Origin: Verrucomicrobiales bacterium
Lineage (GTDB): Bacteria > Verrucomicrobiota > Verrucomicrobiia > Limisphaerales > UBA11320
DNA: 33,207 bases
Assembly (NCBI GenBank): GCA_016793885.1
Contig: JAEUHE010000104.1
Span: 1-33,207, forward strand
Direction: 5' to 3'
Numbering within the stretch: position 1 is the first letter of the stretch; every line of letters starts with the position of its first letter. Of the stretch, positions 16,478 to 26,100 are shown one piece after another. Under the pieces are notes generated by a model. The model saw only the letters and a program-made list of their open reading frames with translations. It ran no database searches and was not told the origin of the DNA. Both the position numbers and the translations under genes were made by a program.

Positions 16478-18745
16478 TCAAAACGCCGACAACTTTTCCT
16501 TGTGGTCGAGGCAATTCCGGATGGTTTGCGCCAGCGTCTCCGGCAGATAGGGCTTTTGCAGGAAATTGACTCCCTCGCGGAAATTGAAATCGGTCGCCAC
16601 CACATCGACGCTGTATCCGCTGGTGAAGATCACGCGCAGCGTCGGTTTGTCGGCGCTCAACCGCTGCGCCAGTTCGCGGCCCGAAACTCCCTCGGGCATC
16701 ATCATGTCGGTGAACAATAAGTCCACCTCGTCCTTGTGTTGATCCCACACCTGCAGTGCCTCGGTTCCCGACGACGCTTCCAAGACCCGATACCCATAGC
16801 TCTGTAAAATCTCCTTCACCAAGTCCCGCAGCGAGCCTTCGTCCTCCACCACGAGAATGGTCTCTTCTCCGCCCAGAGCCTGGCTTGGCTCCATCATCGT
16901 TTCGCTAGCGCTGGTCGCCTGGGCGCAGATTGGTAGATAGAGCCGGAACGTGGTTCCCACATCGAGATCGCTGCTCACCTCCACCCATCCTTCGTGCTGC
17001 TTCACAATGCCATACACGGTCGCCAGGCCTAAACCAGTACCCTTGCCGACCTCCTTGGTGGTGAAGAAGGGTTCGAAAATGTGGCTGAGCGTTTCCGGAG
17101 TCATGCCGCACCCGGTGTCGGTCACGGACAGGCAGACATACGTGCCGGGATGCGCCTCAGGATGGCGGGTCACATAACTCGCATCGATATCCACGCTCTT
17201 GGTAGTGATCGTGATGGATCCGCCGCGGGGCATGGCATCGCGCGCGTTGGCCGCCAGGTTAACGAGGATCTGCTCCATCATTCCGGGATCGGCGTTGATG
17301 ATCGGCAGCTGACGCGCCCGATCAAACTGCAGGGCCACCTGATCCCCGACCAGGCTGCGGAGCATCTTCGTGATGTTCTGGACCACCTCGTTGAGGTTCA
17401 TCAGCTGAGGCTGCATCGCCTGTTTGCGGCTGAACATCAGGAGCTGGCGCGTGAGATTCGCTGCGCGATCTGCGGCCAGGGAGATCTGCTTGACCGAGTC
17501 GTTGGCGCGATTCTCCAGCTTGGCCGTGCTCAAGAGCAGCTGGGCGTGGCCCTGAATGATGGTCAGGATGTTGTTGAAATCGTGGGCGATGCCGGCGGCC
17601 AGTTGTCCAACCGACTCCATCTTCGAGGACTGTCGCAGCTGATTCTCCAGATTGAGTCGGTCAGTGACGTCCTCCGACCAGGAATAGACGACCTGATGCG
17701 GGACAATGGGGGCGAACGACCAGCTCAGCGTCCGACGTCCCATGGTGGTGTCCATCCGGATCTTGCTCTGTCCGGTGGACAGGCACATTTTAACGATGGT
17801 CGTGATGTTGAGCGGCAGCACCTCGCGCGGATGGGTTTTTCCCAGGGCACGGGTCAGAGCCACCACCGCATCGTTGAAATAGATCAGATTGCCATCCGCC
17901 GCAAAGGCCCACACCGGATGCGGGTTGTAGCGCGGGAAAGCGGCTAGCCGTTCGATCTCGATTTCGGCCCGTTTGCGTTCGCTGATATCGCGCGAGACCA
18001 GCAGTGCCCGTTGAGGCTGTCCGCGCTCGTCGAAGATCCAATTCCCGGTCGTCTCAAAGCTCTGCCACTTGTTGTTCTGCATCCGCCAGCGGATTTCGAC
18101 ATTGCAGCCCTCTCGGAAAAACAAGGCTTCTTCGAAAGTGCGCCGGAGCGCCTTGACATCGCTGGGATGCACCCATTCCTCGTAGCTCTTGGCCAGCATC
18201 GCCTCCGGATCTTGTCCCAAGACCCGTTGGTGGGACGGGCTTACATAGAGAAAATGGTAGTCGAGATCCATCAGCGCGATCAGGTCGCGAGTGTTCTCGG
18301 TGATGAGTCGATACTGTTCCTCACGACGCCGGAACGCGAGTTCCGCATTGGCCTTCTCCGCTTCAAACCGGCGCTTCTCCAGCGCGTTGAGCACCGCCAT
18401 GGGCAGGCGCCTCAGGCTGGCCTTGAGAATGTAATCCTGAGCGCCGCGCTTCATGCACTCGACCGCGATCTCTTCCGAGTGATGTCCGGTGACGAGAATG
18501 AGCGGGATGTCCTTGTGCTCGCTTTGCAAGAGTTCGAGCGCGTTGAGGACATTGAATTGAGGAAGAGTGTAGTCCGACAGGATGAGGTCCGGCTGGAAGG
18601 CGTGGATCTCATGGATGAACTGCGCCCGGTTTTCGGCACGGCGCGACTCAAAGGGGATTTTGGCGCGGTGCAGTTCCGTTTCGATTAACTCGGCATCCAG
18701 TTCCACATCCTCAACGATGAGGATTCGATCAATCCTTTGATGCAT
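16478..18745 (-). CDS. Hybrid sensor histidine kinase: receiver - PAS - PAS - HisKA/HATPase - receiver
   Basis: A 755-residue soluble hybrid kinase. The start is taken at ATG 18745 (MHQRIDRILIVEDVELD), which opens the first receiver domain; the frame extends upstream to 18880 without domain content. Order: receiver with acidic pair E12/D13 and phospho-acceptor D58 (LILSDYTLP); PAS domain about 150-270 (YRLITENTRDLIALMDLDYH); second PAS about 275-375 (HPVWAFAADGNLIYFNDA); HisKA with H388 in GIAHDFNN; HATPase with N box (LVNLAANARDAMP), G1 (DTGCGM) and G2 (GKGTGLGL); and a C-terminal receiver with D680 (LLFTDMMMP). No transmembrane segment is visible, so it should sense a cytoplasmic cue or be driven by another kinase through the N-terminal receiver. 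It is divergent from the ECF sigma gene, with a 162-base shared upstream region. Confidence 0.92.
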   Translation of the reverse strand: MHQRIDRILIVEDVELDAELIETELHRAKIPFESRRAENRAQFIHEIHAFQPDLILSDYTLPQFNVLNALELLQSEHKDIPLILVTGHHSEEIAVECMKRGAQDYILKASLRRLPMAVLNALEKRRFEAEKANAELAFRRREEQYRLITENTRDLIALMDLDYHFLYVSPSHQRVLGQDPEAMLAKSYEEWVHPSDVKALRRTFEEALFFREGCNVEIRWRMQNNKWQSFETTGNWIFDERGQPQRALLVSRDISERKRAEIEIERLAAFPRYNPHPVWAFAADGNLIYFNDAVVALTRALGKTHPREVLPLNITTIVKMCLSTGQSKIRMDTTMGRRTLSWSFAPIVPHQVVYSWSEDVTDRLNLENQLRQSSKMESVGQLAAGIAHDFNNILTIIQGHAQLLLSTAKLENRANDSVKQISLAADRAANLTRQLLMFSRKQAMQPQLMNLNEVVQNITKMLRSLVGDQVALQFDRARQLPIINADPGMMEQILVNLAANARDAMPRGGSITITTKSVDIDASYVTRHPEAHPGTYVCLSVTDTGCGMTPETLSHIFEPFFTTKEVGKGTGLGLATVYGIVKQHEGWVEVSSDLDVGTTFRLYLPICAQATSASETMMEPSQALGGEETILVVEDEGSLRDLVKEILQSYGYRVLEASSGTEALQVWDQHKDEVDLLFTDMMMPEGVSGRELAQRLSADKPTLRVIFTSGYSVDVVATDFNFREGVNFLQKPYLPETLAQTIRNCLDHKEKLSAF

Positions 18746-18907
18746 AAGCTTGGTAGGGGCTAGTGAGACACAACACCAATGACTTCCGCGCCGCTGGGCC
18801 ATCATGGCCTGGTGGAGCGATCCTAGGTGAATTTCGGGTGACTGCAAGCTGCCTTTGTGGTCCAAATCAGACAAACTCAACTGCCGCCTGCGTCTCTAGT
18901 CTCAGAC

Positions 18908-19417
18908 ATGCCAACGCCGAATCTTGCCGATCTCTACGACGAGCACGCCTCGGCGCTTTTTGGCTTTCTCGTGAACTTCACCCGACACGACGCGGATGCC
19001 CGGGACGTTCTGCAAGAAGTGTTTATCAAACTGGTGCGGACTCCTGGGCTGATGGACGGAGTGCGGGATCCGCGAGCGTTCCTGTTGAGGCTGGCCCACA
19101 ACCTGGCCATCGATCAGGGCCGCCGGCGTCAAACCCGCGACCGTTATCATGCGGAGTCCGGTGCTGATGCGGTCGAGCTCTTCGCGCCCGCTCCCGATCC
19201 CGATCGGCGTGCCTTCCAGTCGGCCCTCGGCGTTGCCCTGGCTGAACTTCCTCCGGATCAACGAGCTGTGGTGCATTTGAAGCTCTGGGAGGGGCTGACC
19301 TTCGATCGGATCGCCGAGGTGTTGGAAATACCTCTGAACACCGCTGCGAGTCGCTATCGCTACGGGCTAGACAAGCTTCGAGTCCACCTGCGTCCCCTCT
19401 ATGACGAGATCCGATGA
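18908..19417 (+). CDS. ECF-type RNA polymerase sigma factor
   Basis: A 169-residue group 4 sigma factor. Region 2 (LADLYDEHASALFGFLVNFT...DARDVLQEVFIKLV) recognises the -10 element and core polymerase; region 4 (LAELPPDQRAVVHLKLWEGLTFDRIAEVL) carries the helix-turn-helix for the -35 element. ATG 18908 is preferred to an in-frame GTG at 18857, because region 2 begins soon after it. The stop overlaps the ATG of the next gene, a probable anti-sigma protein. Divergence from the hybrid kinase suggests common control. Confidence 0.9.
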   Translation: MPTPNLADLYDEHASALFGFLVNFTRHDADARDVLQEVFIKLVRTPGLMDGVRDPRAFLLRLAHNLAIDQGRRRQTRDRYHAESGADAVELFAPAPDPDRRAFQSALGVALAELPPDQRAVVHLKLWEGLTFDRIAEVLEIPLNTAASRYRYGLDKLRVHLRPLYDEIR

Positions 19418-19842
19418 AGACTGACGACCCATTCGAACGACTCCTCGCTGAGCAGTCCCTGAAACCCGTGCCGAGCCACTGGCGCGACTCTATTCTGGCC
19501 ACGGCTGAGGCCGCACGGTCGCCGGCGACCCCTCGTCCTCAGGCGGGCCTTTGGGACACATTGCGGTTTCTATTCTGTCCTTCGCCCCGGGTGGCCATGG
19601 GGTTGGGGGGCGTGTGGATTCTCATTTTCGGTTTAAACTACCTGTCGCTGCCGACCGTTGATCGGCCGGGACGAGTGACGCTGGCTTCCTCCTCTCCGGT
19701 TCTCCGCCTGGCGTGGTTGGAGCAGCAGCGCTTGCGTCAGCAACTGTTGAGCGAGGAGATTTCCAGTCCCGGGAGCACTCCCTCCCCGGTTCCCGCTCTC
19801 CGGCCGCGCAGTGCGCGTTCCGGGCAAACCCGAGTCTGTTAG
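19414..19842 (+). CDS. Small single-pass membrane protein, probable anti-sigma factor
   Basis: A 142-residue protein whose ATG overlaps the sigma-factor stop (ATGA), implying coupled translation. The N-terminal 55 residues are hydrophilic and should be cytoplasmic (DPFERLLAEQSLKPVPSHWR). One membrane segment follows at about 60-78 (VAMGLGGVWILIFGLNYL). The C-terminal part is a polar tail rich in Pro, Ser and Arg. There is no zinc-binding HxxxCxxC motif, so it is not a classical ZAS anti-sigma domain. The role is inferred from gene order and topology. An alternative is a membrane protein merely co-expressed with the sigma factor. Confidence 0.65.
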   Translation: MKTDDPFERLLAEQSLKPVPSHWRDSILATAEAARSPATPRPQAGLWDTLRFLFCPSPRVAMGLGGVWILIFGLNYLSLPTVDRPGRVTLASSSPVLRLAWLEQQRLRQQLLSEEISSPGSTPSPVPALRPRSARSGQTRVC

Positions 19843-19931
19843 CAACGTGAAGCTCGGCTTGATTCCAATCCGACGCCTCGAACCAACCTATGATGATGGT
19901 CGTTTTGATCTGATTCCTTAACTCCGAAGCT

Positions 19932-21503
19932 ATGAATTCCTCCTCTGATTCGACGGTTCCTGTGCGCAGCGGATGGCTCCGCTGGTTGCGAAGATTGTTC
20001 TTTGCCGGCGTGGCCTTGGTCACGTTGCTGGTCTTGGCGGTAGCATGGCTGAATTGGACGGGAGAGCGAGAGTGGAAGCAGGTCCGCTCGCGTTTGGTGG
20101 AGCAGGGCGAGGCGGTGAACTTGAAGGATATGCTGCCACCGTTCCCTCCGCCGGAGCGAAATTTGGCCATGATCCCTTTGTTGTCCCCGATGCTGGACTA
20201 TCGGACCCTGCCCAACGGGAGCATTGACTGGGCTGAGCCTGATTCACAGAAACGGCTGTTGTCGGGAGTTTTGATCATCTCCTCGAAAGAGCAGTCCACC
20301 AAACCGCCCCGGGCCGCGAAATGGCGATCCGGCGAGCTGACCGATCTGGTGGCTTGGCAGGACTACTATGCCGCCAATTCGGACTTCCCTCGTCCGGCCC
20401 AGCCCGGGACGCCGGGGCAGGATGTTTTGATGGCGCTCAGCCGTGATGCCTCCTCGCTGGCTCAGCTGCGAGAGGGATTGCAACGTCCTGAGTGCCGGTT
20501 CCCGGTCCATTATGATGACGCGAACTCAATGACGATTTTGTTGCCGCACTTGGCTGTGCTCAGGCGTGTCACGACCTATCTGCAGCTCTCCTCGCTGGCT
20601 CATTTGTCCGAGAAGCATCCGGTCGAAGCCTGGAACAACCTGGAGATAGGTTTCCGGTTGATGCAGGGCATCGAGCAGGAGCCCATCTTAATTTCCTACT
20701 TGGTGCGTAACGCGATGCTCCAGTTGATCGCTCAAACCATTTGGGAAGGGGCCGCTTACCGTCAATGGGATGCCGCGACGCTGGAGCGATTGCAGAAGGC
20801 CATGGAGTCGGTCGACATCCTCGGCCATCAACTGCGCTCGTTGCAGGGGGAGCGCGCCAGCATGAACGGGATGTATGAGCGCTGGGTGACAAGTCCCCGA
20901 TCGTTGCAGCAGGACTCCAGCATGATGAGCGACGGCGGACTCCAGGGTAATCCGATCTCCGGGCCGATCACTTTGCTTTTTCCGCGGGGTCTGCTCCGGA
21001 AAAATCAGGCGGCCCACAATCTGTATCTGCTGGAGATGATTCAACGTTTGAAAGCCCTGCGCGAGCCGGGTGGGGGATACCAACCCATCCAGATGGAAGC
21101 CTTGTCCGGGGTGTTGCGCAGCTATCTCGAACCCAAATCGATTTTCAATTCTTTGGTCCGGCTCTTGGCTCCGGCCATCGAAAGAACCACGCTGAAGGGG
21201 TTGGAGGCACAGGCTACCCGGGATGTGGTGGTCGTAGCTATTGCATTGGAGCGCTATCATTTGGCCAAAGGACAATATCCGGAGAGCCTGGCACCCTTGG
21301 TTCCGGAGTGGATCAAGGTGTTGCCGGAGGACATTTTCACCGGCGAGCCCTTGAGGTATCAGCGGTCGGCGAACGGGAGTTTTACGCTTTATTCCGTTGG
21401 CCAGAATGGGGCTGACGATGGTGGCGAGTGGCCTCCGTCCTCGAAGACCGATCCTAACCGCAGCACTTCCGACGACATCGTCTGGCGCTATCCCAAGGAG
21501 TAG
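19932..21503 (+). CDS. Membrane-anchored protein with pseudopilin-like C-terminal segment
   Basis: A 523-residue protein that I cannot assign to a named family. After a short basic N-terminus there is one membrane segment (about 20-42, LFFAGVALVTLLVLAVAWLNW), then a long, mainly helical extracytoplasmic part. The last 100 residues (AIALERYHLAKGQYPESLAPLV ... EDIFTGEPLRYQRSANGSFTLYS ... GADDGGEW) resemble the C-terminal part of type II secretion pseudopilin-like proteins, a pattern common in PVC bacteria. It starts 89 bases after the probable anti-sigma gene and may belong to the same operon. It might be a target or sensor of that sigma system; this is only inferred. Confidence 0.72.
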   Translation: MNSSSDSTVPVRSGWLRWLRRLFFAGVALVTLLVLAVAWLNWTGEREWKQVRSRLVEQGEAVNLKDMLPPFPPPERNLAMIPLLSPMLDYRTLPNGSIDWAEPDSQKRLLSGVLIISSKEQSTKPPRAAKWRSGELTDLVAWQDYYAANSDFPRPAQPGTPGQDVLMALSRDASSLAQLREGLQRPECRFPVHYDDANSMTILLPHLAVLRRVTTYLQLSSLAHLSEKHPVEAWNNLEIGFRLMQGIEQEPILISYLVRNAMLQLIAQTIWEGAAYRQWDAATLERLQKAMESVDILGHQLRSLQGERASMNGMYERWVTSPRSLQQDSSMMSDGGLQGNPISGPITLLFPRGLLRKNQAAHNLYLLEMIQRLKALREPGGGYQPIQMEALSGVLRSYLEPKSIFNSLVRLLAPAIERTTLKGLEAQATRDVVVVAIALERYHLAKGQYPESLAPLVPEWIKVLPEDIFTGEPLRYQRSANGSFTLYSVGQNGADDGGEWPPSSKTDPNRSTSDDIVWRYPKE

Positions 21504-21540
21504 GACGGGCAAGGGGGGGGGAAGGTGTCGGGTGTCGTGT

Positions 21541-21578
21541 CGTAATCGTAATCGTAATCGTAATCGTAATCGTAATCG
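21541..21578. repeat. Tandem hexanucleotide (CGTAAT)6
   Basis: Six perfect CGTAAT units plus CG, immediately followed by CCCCTCTCCCTCGGAAG. A three-unit version with a similar downstream sequence lies at 21899-21918. All six frames give short dipeptide repeats only, so it is non-coding. Copy-number difference between the two sites points to slippage. Confidence 0.9.
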
Positions 21579-21670
21579 CCCCTCTCCCTCGGAAGACCCC
21601 GCTTCTCTCACACAGAGGCCGCGGTGGTCGCAGAGGGAAGCCTCAGCAGCCGGCCAGGAGGGAACCTATT

Positions 21671-21873
21671 TGCCGACGGATCACACGAACCACACGGATC
21701 GGCAAGGGACAGCCGAACCTGATGGTCTCAAACCAGGGCACAAGGGCACGAAGAGGAAACCGACCTGAAAACGGCAGTGATGACCTCGGATTTCGCGGAT
21801 TGCTCGGATCGGAAAGATTCAACTCTTCAGGACTCTGGTTCTTGATCCGTGTGTTCCGCGTGTTCCGTGGGCA
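21671..21873. repeat. Large dispersed palindrome, copy D
   Basis: Arms TGCCGACGGATCACACGAACC (from 21671; the first ten bases pair with TCCGTGGGCA at 21864-21873 apart from one mismatch) enclose about 180 bases. The inner parts show weaker symmetry (CACACGGATC against GATCCGTGTG at 21844-21853). It is the longest member of the CCCACGGAT family here and sits between the two CGTAAT tracts, so the whole 21541-21918 block looks like a nested repeat cluster. The centre (21700-21830) holds a GGGCACAAGGGCACGAAGAGG-like segment and no gene. Confidence 0.65.
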
Positions 21874-21898
21874 ATATCTCTCTCCCTGTCCTCTCCTT

Positions 21899-21918
21899 CG
21901 TAATCGTAATCGTAATCG
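21899..21918. repeat. Tandem hexanucleotide (CGTAAT)3
   Basis: Three CGTAAT units plus CG, followed by CCCCCTCGGAAG as in the six-unit copy at 21541. The downstream bases (CTCACACCGAGG here, CTCACACAGAGG there) also agree, showing that a larger unit was duplicated. The remaining sequence to 22070 contains a short remnant of the CCCACG palindrome near 21993. Confidence 0.85.
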
Positions 21919-22070
21919 CCCCCTCGGAAGCCCGCCGCTTTTCTCACACCGAGGGAAAGGGAACCGAGGCAACGGCCGAAAAAGGAAGTGGTTGCCCACG
22001 CGGATCAGGAGGATGGTTCCGCAACTCTTCACTCTTCACTCCACCGGGCCTCTGGAGTAGAGTCGCTGCC

Positions 22071-22484
22071 ATGGGCACGATTTCAGTCAGTAGCGACCAG
22101 GATGATCCTTTGGCCAAACGGATGGCGGCCCTGGGAATTCAGGAGTCCGACTTGGAGGAAACCTTTGTCCGTTCGGGCGGACACGGGGGACAGAATGTCA
22201 ATAAGACATCCACGTGTGTGATGCTGGTTCATCGGCCGAGTGGCGTGCAGGTGAAATGTCAGACCACACGGCAGCAGGGGATGAATCGCGTCCTGGCCCG
22301 AACGATGCTGTTGGACAAGATCGAGGCGGAGCGTCGGAGCCAGCGGGCGGAAGCGCAGGCGGCCCGGGAGAAGGTGCGACGTCAAAAGCGTGGTCGCAGT
22401 CGCGCGGCGAAGCAGCGGATTTTGGCCAACAAGGCGCATCAGTCGCAGAAGAAAAAGCAGCGAGCGAACCGCCCAATCGATTGA
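22071..22484 (+). CDS. Small GGQ-motif peptidyl-tRNA hydrolase / release-factor-like protein (ribosome rescue)
   Basis: A 137-residue RF-1-domain protein. The catalytic GGQ lies at 39-41 within SGGHGGQNVNKTST, followed by the family's VxLxHxPSGxxVKCQxTR block and NRVLARTMLLDKI. The tail is very basic (REKVRRQKRGRSRAAKQR and on). There is no codon-recognition domain, so it should release peptides from stalled ribosomes or split large subunits rather than terminate at stop codons. In length and in sequence around the GGQ it looks closer to mitochondrial MTRFR (C12orf65) than to E. coli ArfB; this judgement is from memory of the families. ATG 22071 is chosen because upstream sequence is repeat-derived. 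Confidence 0.88.
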   Translation: MGTISVSSDQDDPLAKRMAALGIQESDLEETFVRSGGHGGQNVNKTSTCVMLVHRPSGVQVKCQTTRQQGMNRVLARTMLLDKIEAERRSQRAEAQAAREKVRRQKRGRSRAAKQRILANKAHQSQKKKQRANRPID

Positions 22485-22544
22485 TCGGAACGTTTTTCTG
22501 AAAGGAGTCGGGCGGGAGACGCTTATGTAGAGTGTAACGTATCT

Positions 22545-23180
22545 ATGTTAAGCGAACCCGGCACCGATTCACTCCTGCCGACGCGGCAGAGCCTGCTATC
22601 CCGGCTGCGCGACTGCCAGGATCAGGAGGGATGGCGGGAGTTTTTCGACACCTATTGGCGTCTCATTTACCGGGTCGCGCGGCAGGCTGGGTTGGATGAT
22701 TCTGCCGCGCAGGATGTTGTGCAGACAACGTTCATTTATCTTTCGCGCCGGATGCCGAGATTTCGTTACGACCCGGCGCGCGGTTCATTCAAATCCTGGT
22801 TGTGTCGGGTGACGCGGTCTCGCATCGCCGTGTTCCGCCGCCGCGCCGAGTTCAAAGAACCCTCACTGCCTGACCTTGGGTTGGAAAAGGATGATGCCCC
22901 CGTGTGGGAATCCGTCCCGGACCCGACTGGCGACAAAGTGGATGAGATCTGGCAGCGCGAGTGGGAGGACAATCTGATCAAGGCCGCCCTGCGTCAAATC
23001 AGTCCCAAGGTTAGCGCCCAGCAGTTGATGATCTTTGAGATGGCCGCGCTGGGCGAGGTGCCGCTGAAGCAGGTGGCTCGCAAGCTCGATGTCAGTCTGA
23101 TGCAGGTGTATTTGGCCCGTCACCGCGTCGGAAAATTGTTCAAGGCGGAAGTGTTGAGGTTGCGGCGGGAAACGGAATAG
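22545..23180 (+). CDS. RNA polymerase sigma factor of the ECF-like type linked to a Ser/Thr kinase
   Basis: A 211-residue sigma factor. Region 2 is recognisable in WREFFDTYWRLIYRVARQAGL...AQDVVQTTFIYLSRRMPRF. Region 4 is at the C-terminus (LMIFEMAALGEVPLKQVARKLDVSLMQVYLARHRVGKLF). A 50-residue charged linker separates them. The Ser/Thr-kinase gene begins 12 bases downstream with its own Shine-Dalgarno, so the two form an operon. Sigma-kinase pairs of this kind are typical of Planctomycetes and Verrucomicrobia, where the kinase is thought to control the sigma factor by phosphorylation or sequestration. No anti-sigma gene is adjacent. Confidence 0.9.
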   Translation: MLSEPGTDSLLPTRQSLLSRLRDCQDQEGWREFFDTYWRLIYRVARQAGLDDSAAQDVVQTTFIYLSRRMPRFRYDPARGSFKSWLCRVTRSRIAVFRRRAEFKEPSLPDLGLEKDDAPVWESVPDPTGDKVDEIWQREWEDNLIKAALRQISPKVSAQQLMIFEMAALGEVPLKQVARKLDVSLMQVYLARHRVGKLFKAEVLRLRRETE

Positions 23181-23192
23181 GAACAGAGGTTC

Positions 23193-26100
23193 ATGAGTGC
23201 GCCACCGGTCATTCCTGATCACACGCTGCGCCGTCCGATCGGTCGGGGCGCCTATGGGGAGGTGTGGCTGGCGCGCAATATCATGGGAGCCCCCCGCGCG
23301 GTGAAGATTGTGTGGCGTCGGCACTTTGAGAGCGATCGGCCCTATGAACGTGAGTTCGCCGGGATCCAACGCTATGAGCCCGTTTCACGCAGCGCGGAAG
23401 GGTTGGTACATGTGCTCCACGTGGGACGCAACAACGCCGAGGGGTATTTTTATTATGTCATGGAGCTGGCGGACTCGGCCGTGCCGATGCCCGATCTCAA
23501 CGGGCCGCTGGTCGGAGCTGCGGGCTCGGCGGAGCTGACGCCGCTCGCCGAATACGCGCCGCGCACCCTCCGATCCGACATCAAACTTCTGGGCCGTCTT
23601 CCCATCGCCGATTGCCTCCGTGTGGCATTGGATGCAGTGGGCGGGCTGGCGCGGCTGCACCAAAGAGGATTGGTGCACCGCGATGTCAAACCGGGCAATA
23701 TTATTTTCGTGGATGGGCACGCGAAGCTCGCCGATATCGGGCTGGTTTCCCGAGAGAGCGAGGGCCGCACGTTCGTTGGAACGGAGGGTTACATCCCTCC
23801 CGAAGGGCCGGGTCAGCCCACGGCTGATCTTTACGCGCTCGGCATGGCGCTGTACGAAGCCGCGACCGGATTTCCGCCCGAGCGCTTTCCCAAGGCTCCT
23901 AAGGAGTGGTTCGCGGAGACCGCACCCCCAGAGCTGCTCGAGTTTCACGCCGTTGTGCTCCGATCCTGCGAGGGATCGAAGGCGCGTCGATATCAGAGCG
24001 CCGACGAAATGCAGGCCGATCTGGCGCTGCTTCAAAGCGGTCAAAGCGTGCGCCGCCTGCGTGCTTTGGAGGAACGCGTGGCGCGTTGGCGCAGCGTCGG
24101 ATGGGCCGCGGGCATCAGCGTGGTGCTGGCATCGATGTTCGCCTTCGTGGGTCATTGGCGCGTCAAAGTGTTGGAGGAAACTCAGGCGCGGGAGACTCAG
24201 CTCCTGGACGACGCCCGCCATTCGCAGGCGCGGGCAGAGAATGCCGAGCGGGAGTCACGTCACCAGCTATACAGCGCCCTGCTTGAGCAGGCGCGGGCCA
24301 ATGTTCGCAGCGGGGAGATGGGCCAGCGCGTGCGCGCCCTGGACGCGGTTCGACGGGCCGCCGCGATCTCCAACAGCGCCGAACTCCGTCGCGAGGCGAT
24401 GGCGGCGCTCGCGCTTCCGGACTTGCGGCTCGACCGGGAAATGAAATTCCCGAGCGAGACCTCGCTGATCCAGCTGGATGCAACCTTCGAGCGCATCGCG
24501 CTGGGACGTCAGCGCGGGCCCGTCGAAATCCGATCGCTCAAGGAAGATCGGCTGCTGGCAACGCTGCCGGCGAGCACCAACCTGATCTGCTTTAGCGCGC
24601 TGTGGAGCGCGGATGGACGTTACATCGCGTTGAATCGCGACCACGACACCGCGGGCTATCGCAGCGATATCGAAGTGTGGGATCTGGCGTCAACGCCGCG
24701 GCGGGTTGTGCTGTTCCGCGACGCTCGATGGAAGGCGCGCGCGTTTCATCCCGGCCTACCGCGGTTCCTGGCCGGCGGCCCCGATGGTCTGATGGTGGCA
24801 TGGGATCTCGAAACGGGAAAGGAGCTTGCCCGCGCTCGATTCGATGCCACCCCGCAGGAATTGGCCTATTCGCCGGATGGCACTCGAACGGCCGCCACTT
24901 ATCAACGAACCGACGGATGGGGTGCCTCGGTTCATGAGGCGACGGGCGGTGCGATGATTTGCTCTCGTGTCTTTAAGTCTCAGATTCGCTCATTCGCCTG
25001 GCATCCGAGCGGGCGTTGGCTGGCCTTGTCCGAAACCGGGGGAACGATCTACCTGATGGACTCCAGCACCGGGGAGATTCAGGCGCTCGGGCGTCACAAG
25101 GCGGAGGCGGTCAGCACCACCTTCGAAGCGAAGGGACGCTACTTGATCACCGGGGCCTGGGGCCGTGAACTCATCTGCTGGGATATTAAACGCAAGCAGC
25201 GGGCTTTTGCCATCGATGTGGATGGGTTTATCGCTCAGTTTCGAAAAGATGGTCAGGCGTGCGCCTTCACGGACCACTCGCGTCTGCAGATCTGCACCTT
25301 CGAACGGCCGGGTTCGCACAGCGAGCTGGCCGAGGAAATGGCGCCCCAGACTAGGAATGCCGCCTTTTCCCCCGAAGGACGCTGGCTATCCGCCTCCAGC
25401 GCGGAGCGCCTAGGAGTCTGGGATCTGAGGAACGAAGGACCGGGTGCTTTCGTGAGCGATGGGGCGGACTCGCGGATGTATTGGGGGAACGACGGCATGC
25501 TGTTTGGTAGCAACAGTGGAGATGCGAAGTGCTTCCAATGGCAGGTTCGGTCGGCCACGAATGACAGCTCCCCCCCCACCCTTGAACCCCTCCTTCTCCG
25601 TCGCCCGAGTGGGCTGGGCTCGTTGTTCGTTCGATCCAATGCGGTGGCTTGGACCACGGCGCGCGGCTCCCAGATTCGGCTGCGACCTCAGCTGCCCCCG
25701 GAAGAGGAGGACTGGAAACCGACCATACAAGGCATCAACGGAATTTCGCCGGACCACCGCTGGCTGGCGATCTACGGCGCTTACACTCGACACCTGTCAG
25801 TCTATCAGCTGCCGGAGCTGCAGCTCGTGGCCCGGCTGACGAATCTCGCGAGGATTTCGGGATTCAGCTTCTCACCGGGCTGCGACCAGCTGGCCGTTGC
25901 CTCCACTGGCCAAGTTGAGTTTTGGAACACTCAAAGCTGGAACCGGGTGCGACTTGCGACCGGTTTTATTGGCCTACCCGTGGCAGGTGTCTTGTACCAG
26001 CCGGACGGCCGCGCGTTGTGGATGGCACGGAGTTCGCGAATTGCCGGTCTTCACGCCGCCGATGATCTCAGGTCCTTGCTTCCCCTGCCGAAAGGTTTGT

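Noticed and set aside
21541-21578. CGTAAT tandem array considered as a CRISPR or coding repeat
   Set aside because: The unit is six bases with no spacers, and the frames encode only Arg-Asn or Arg-Leu alternation with no start signals.
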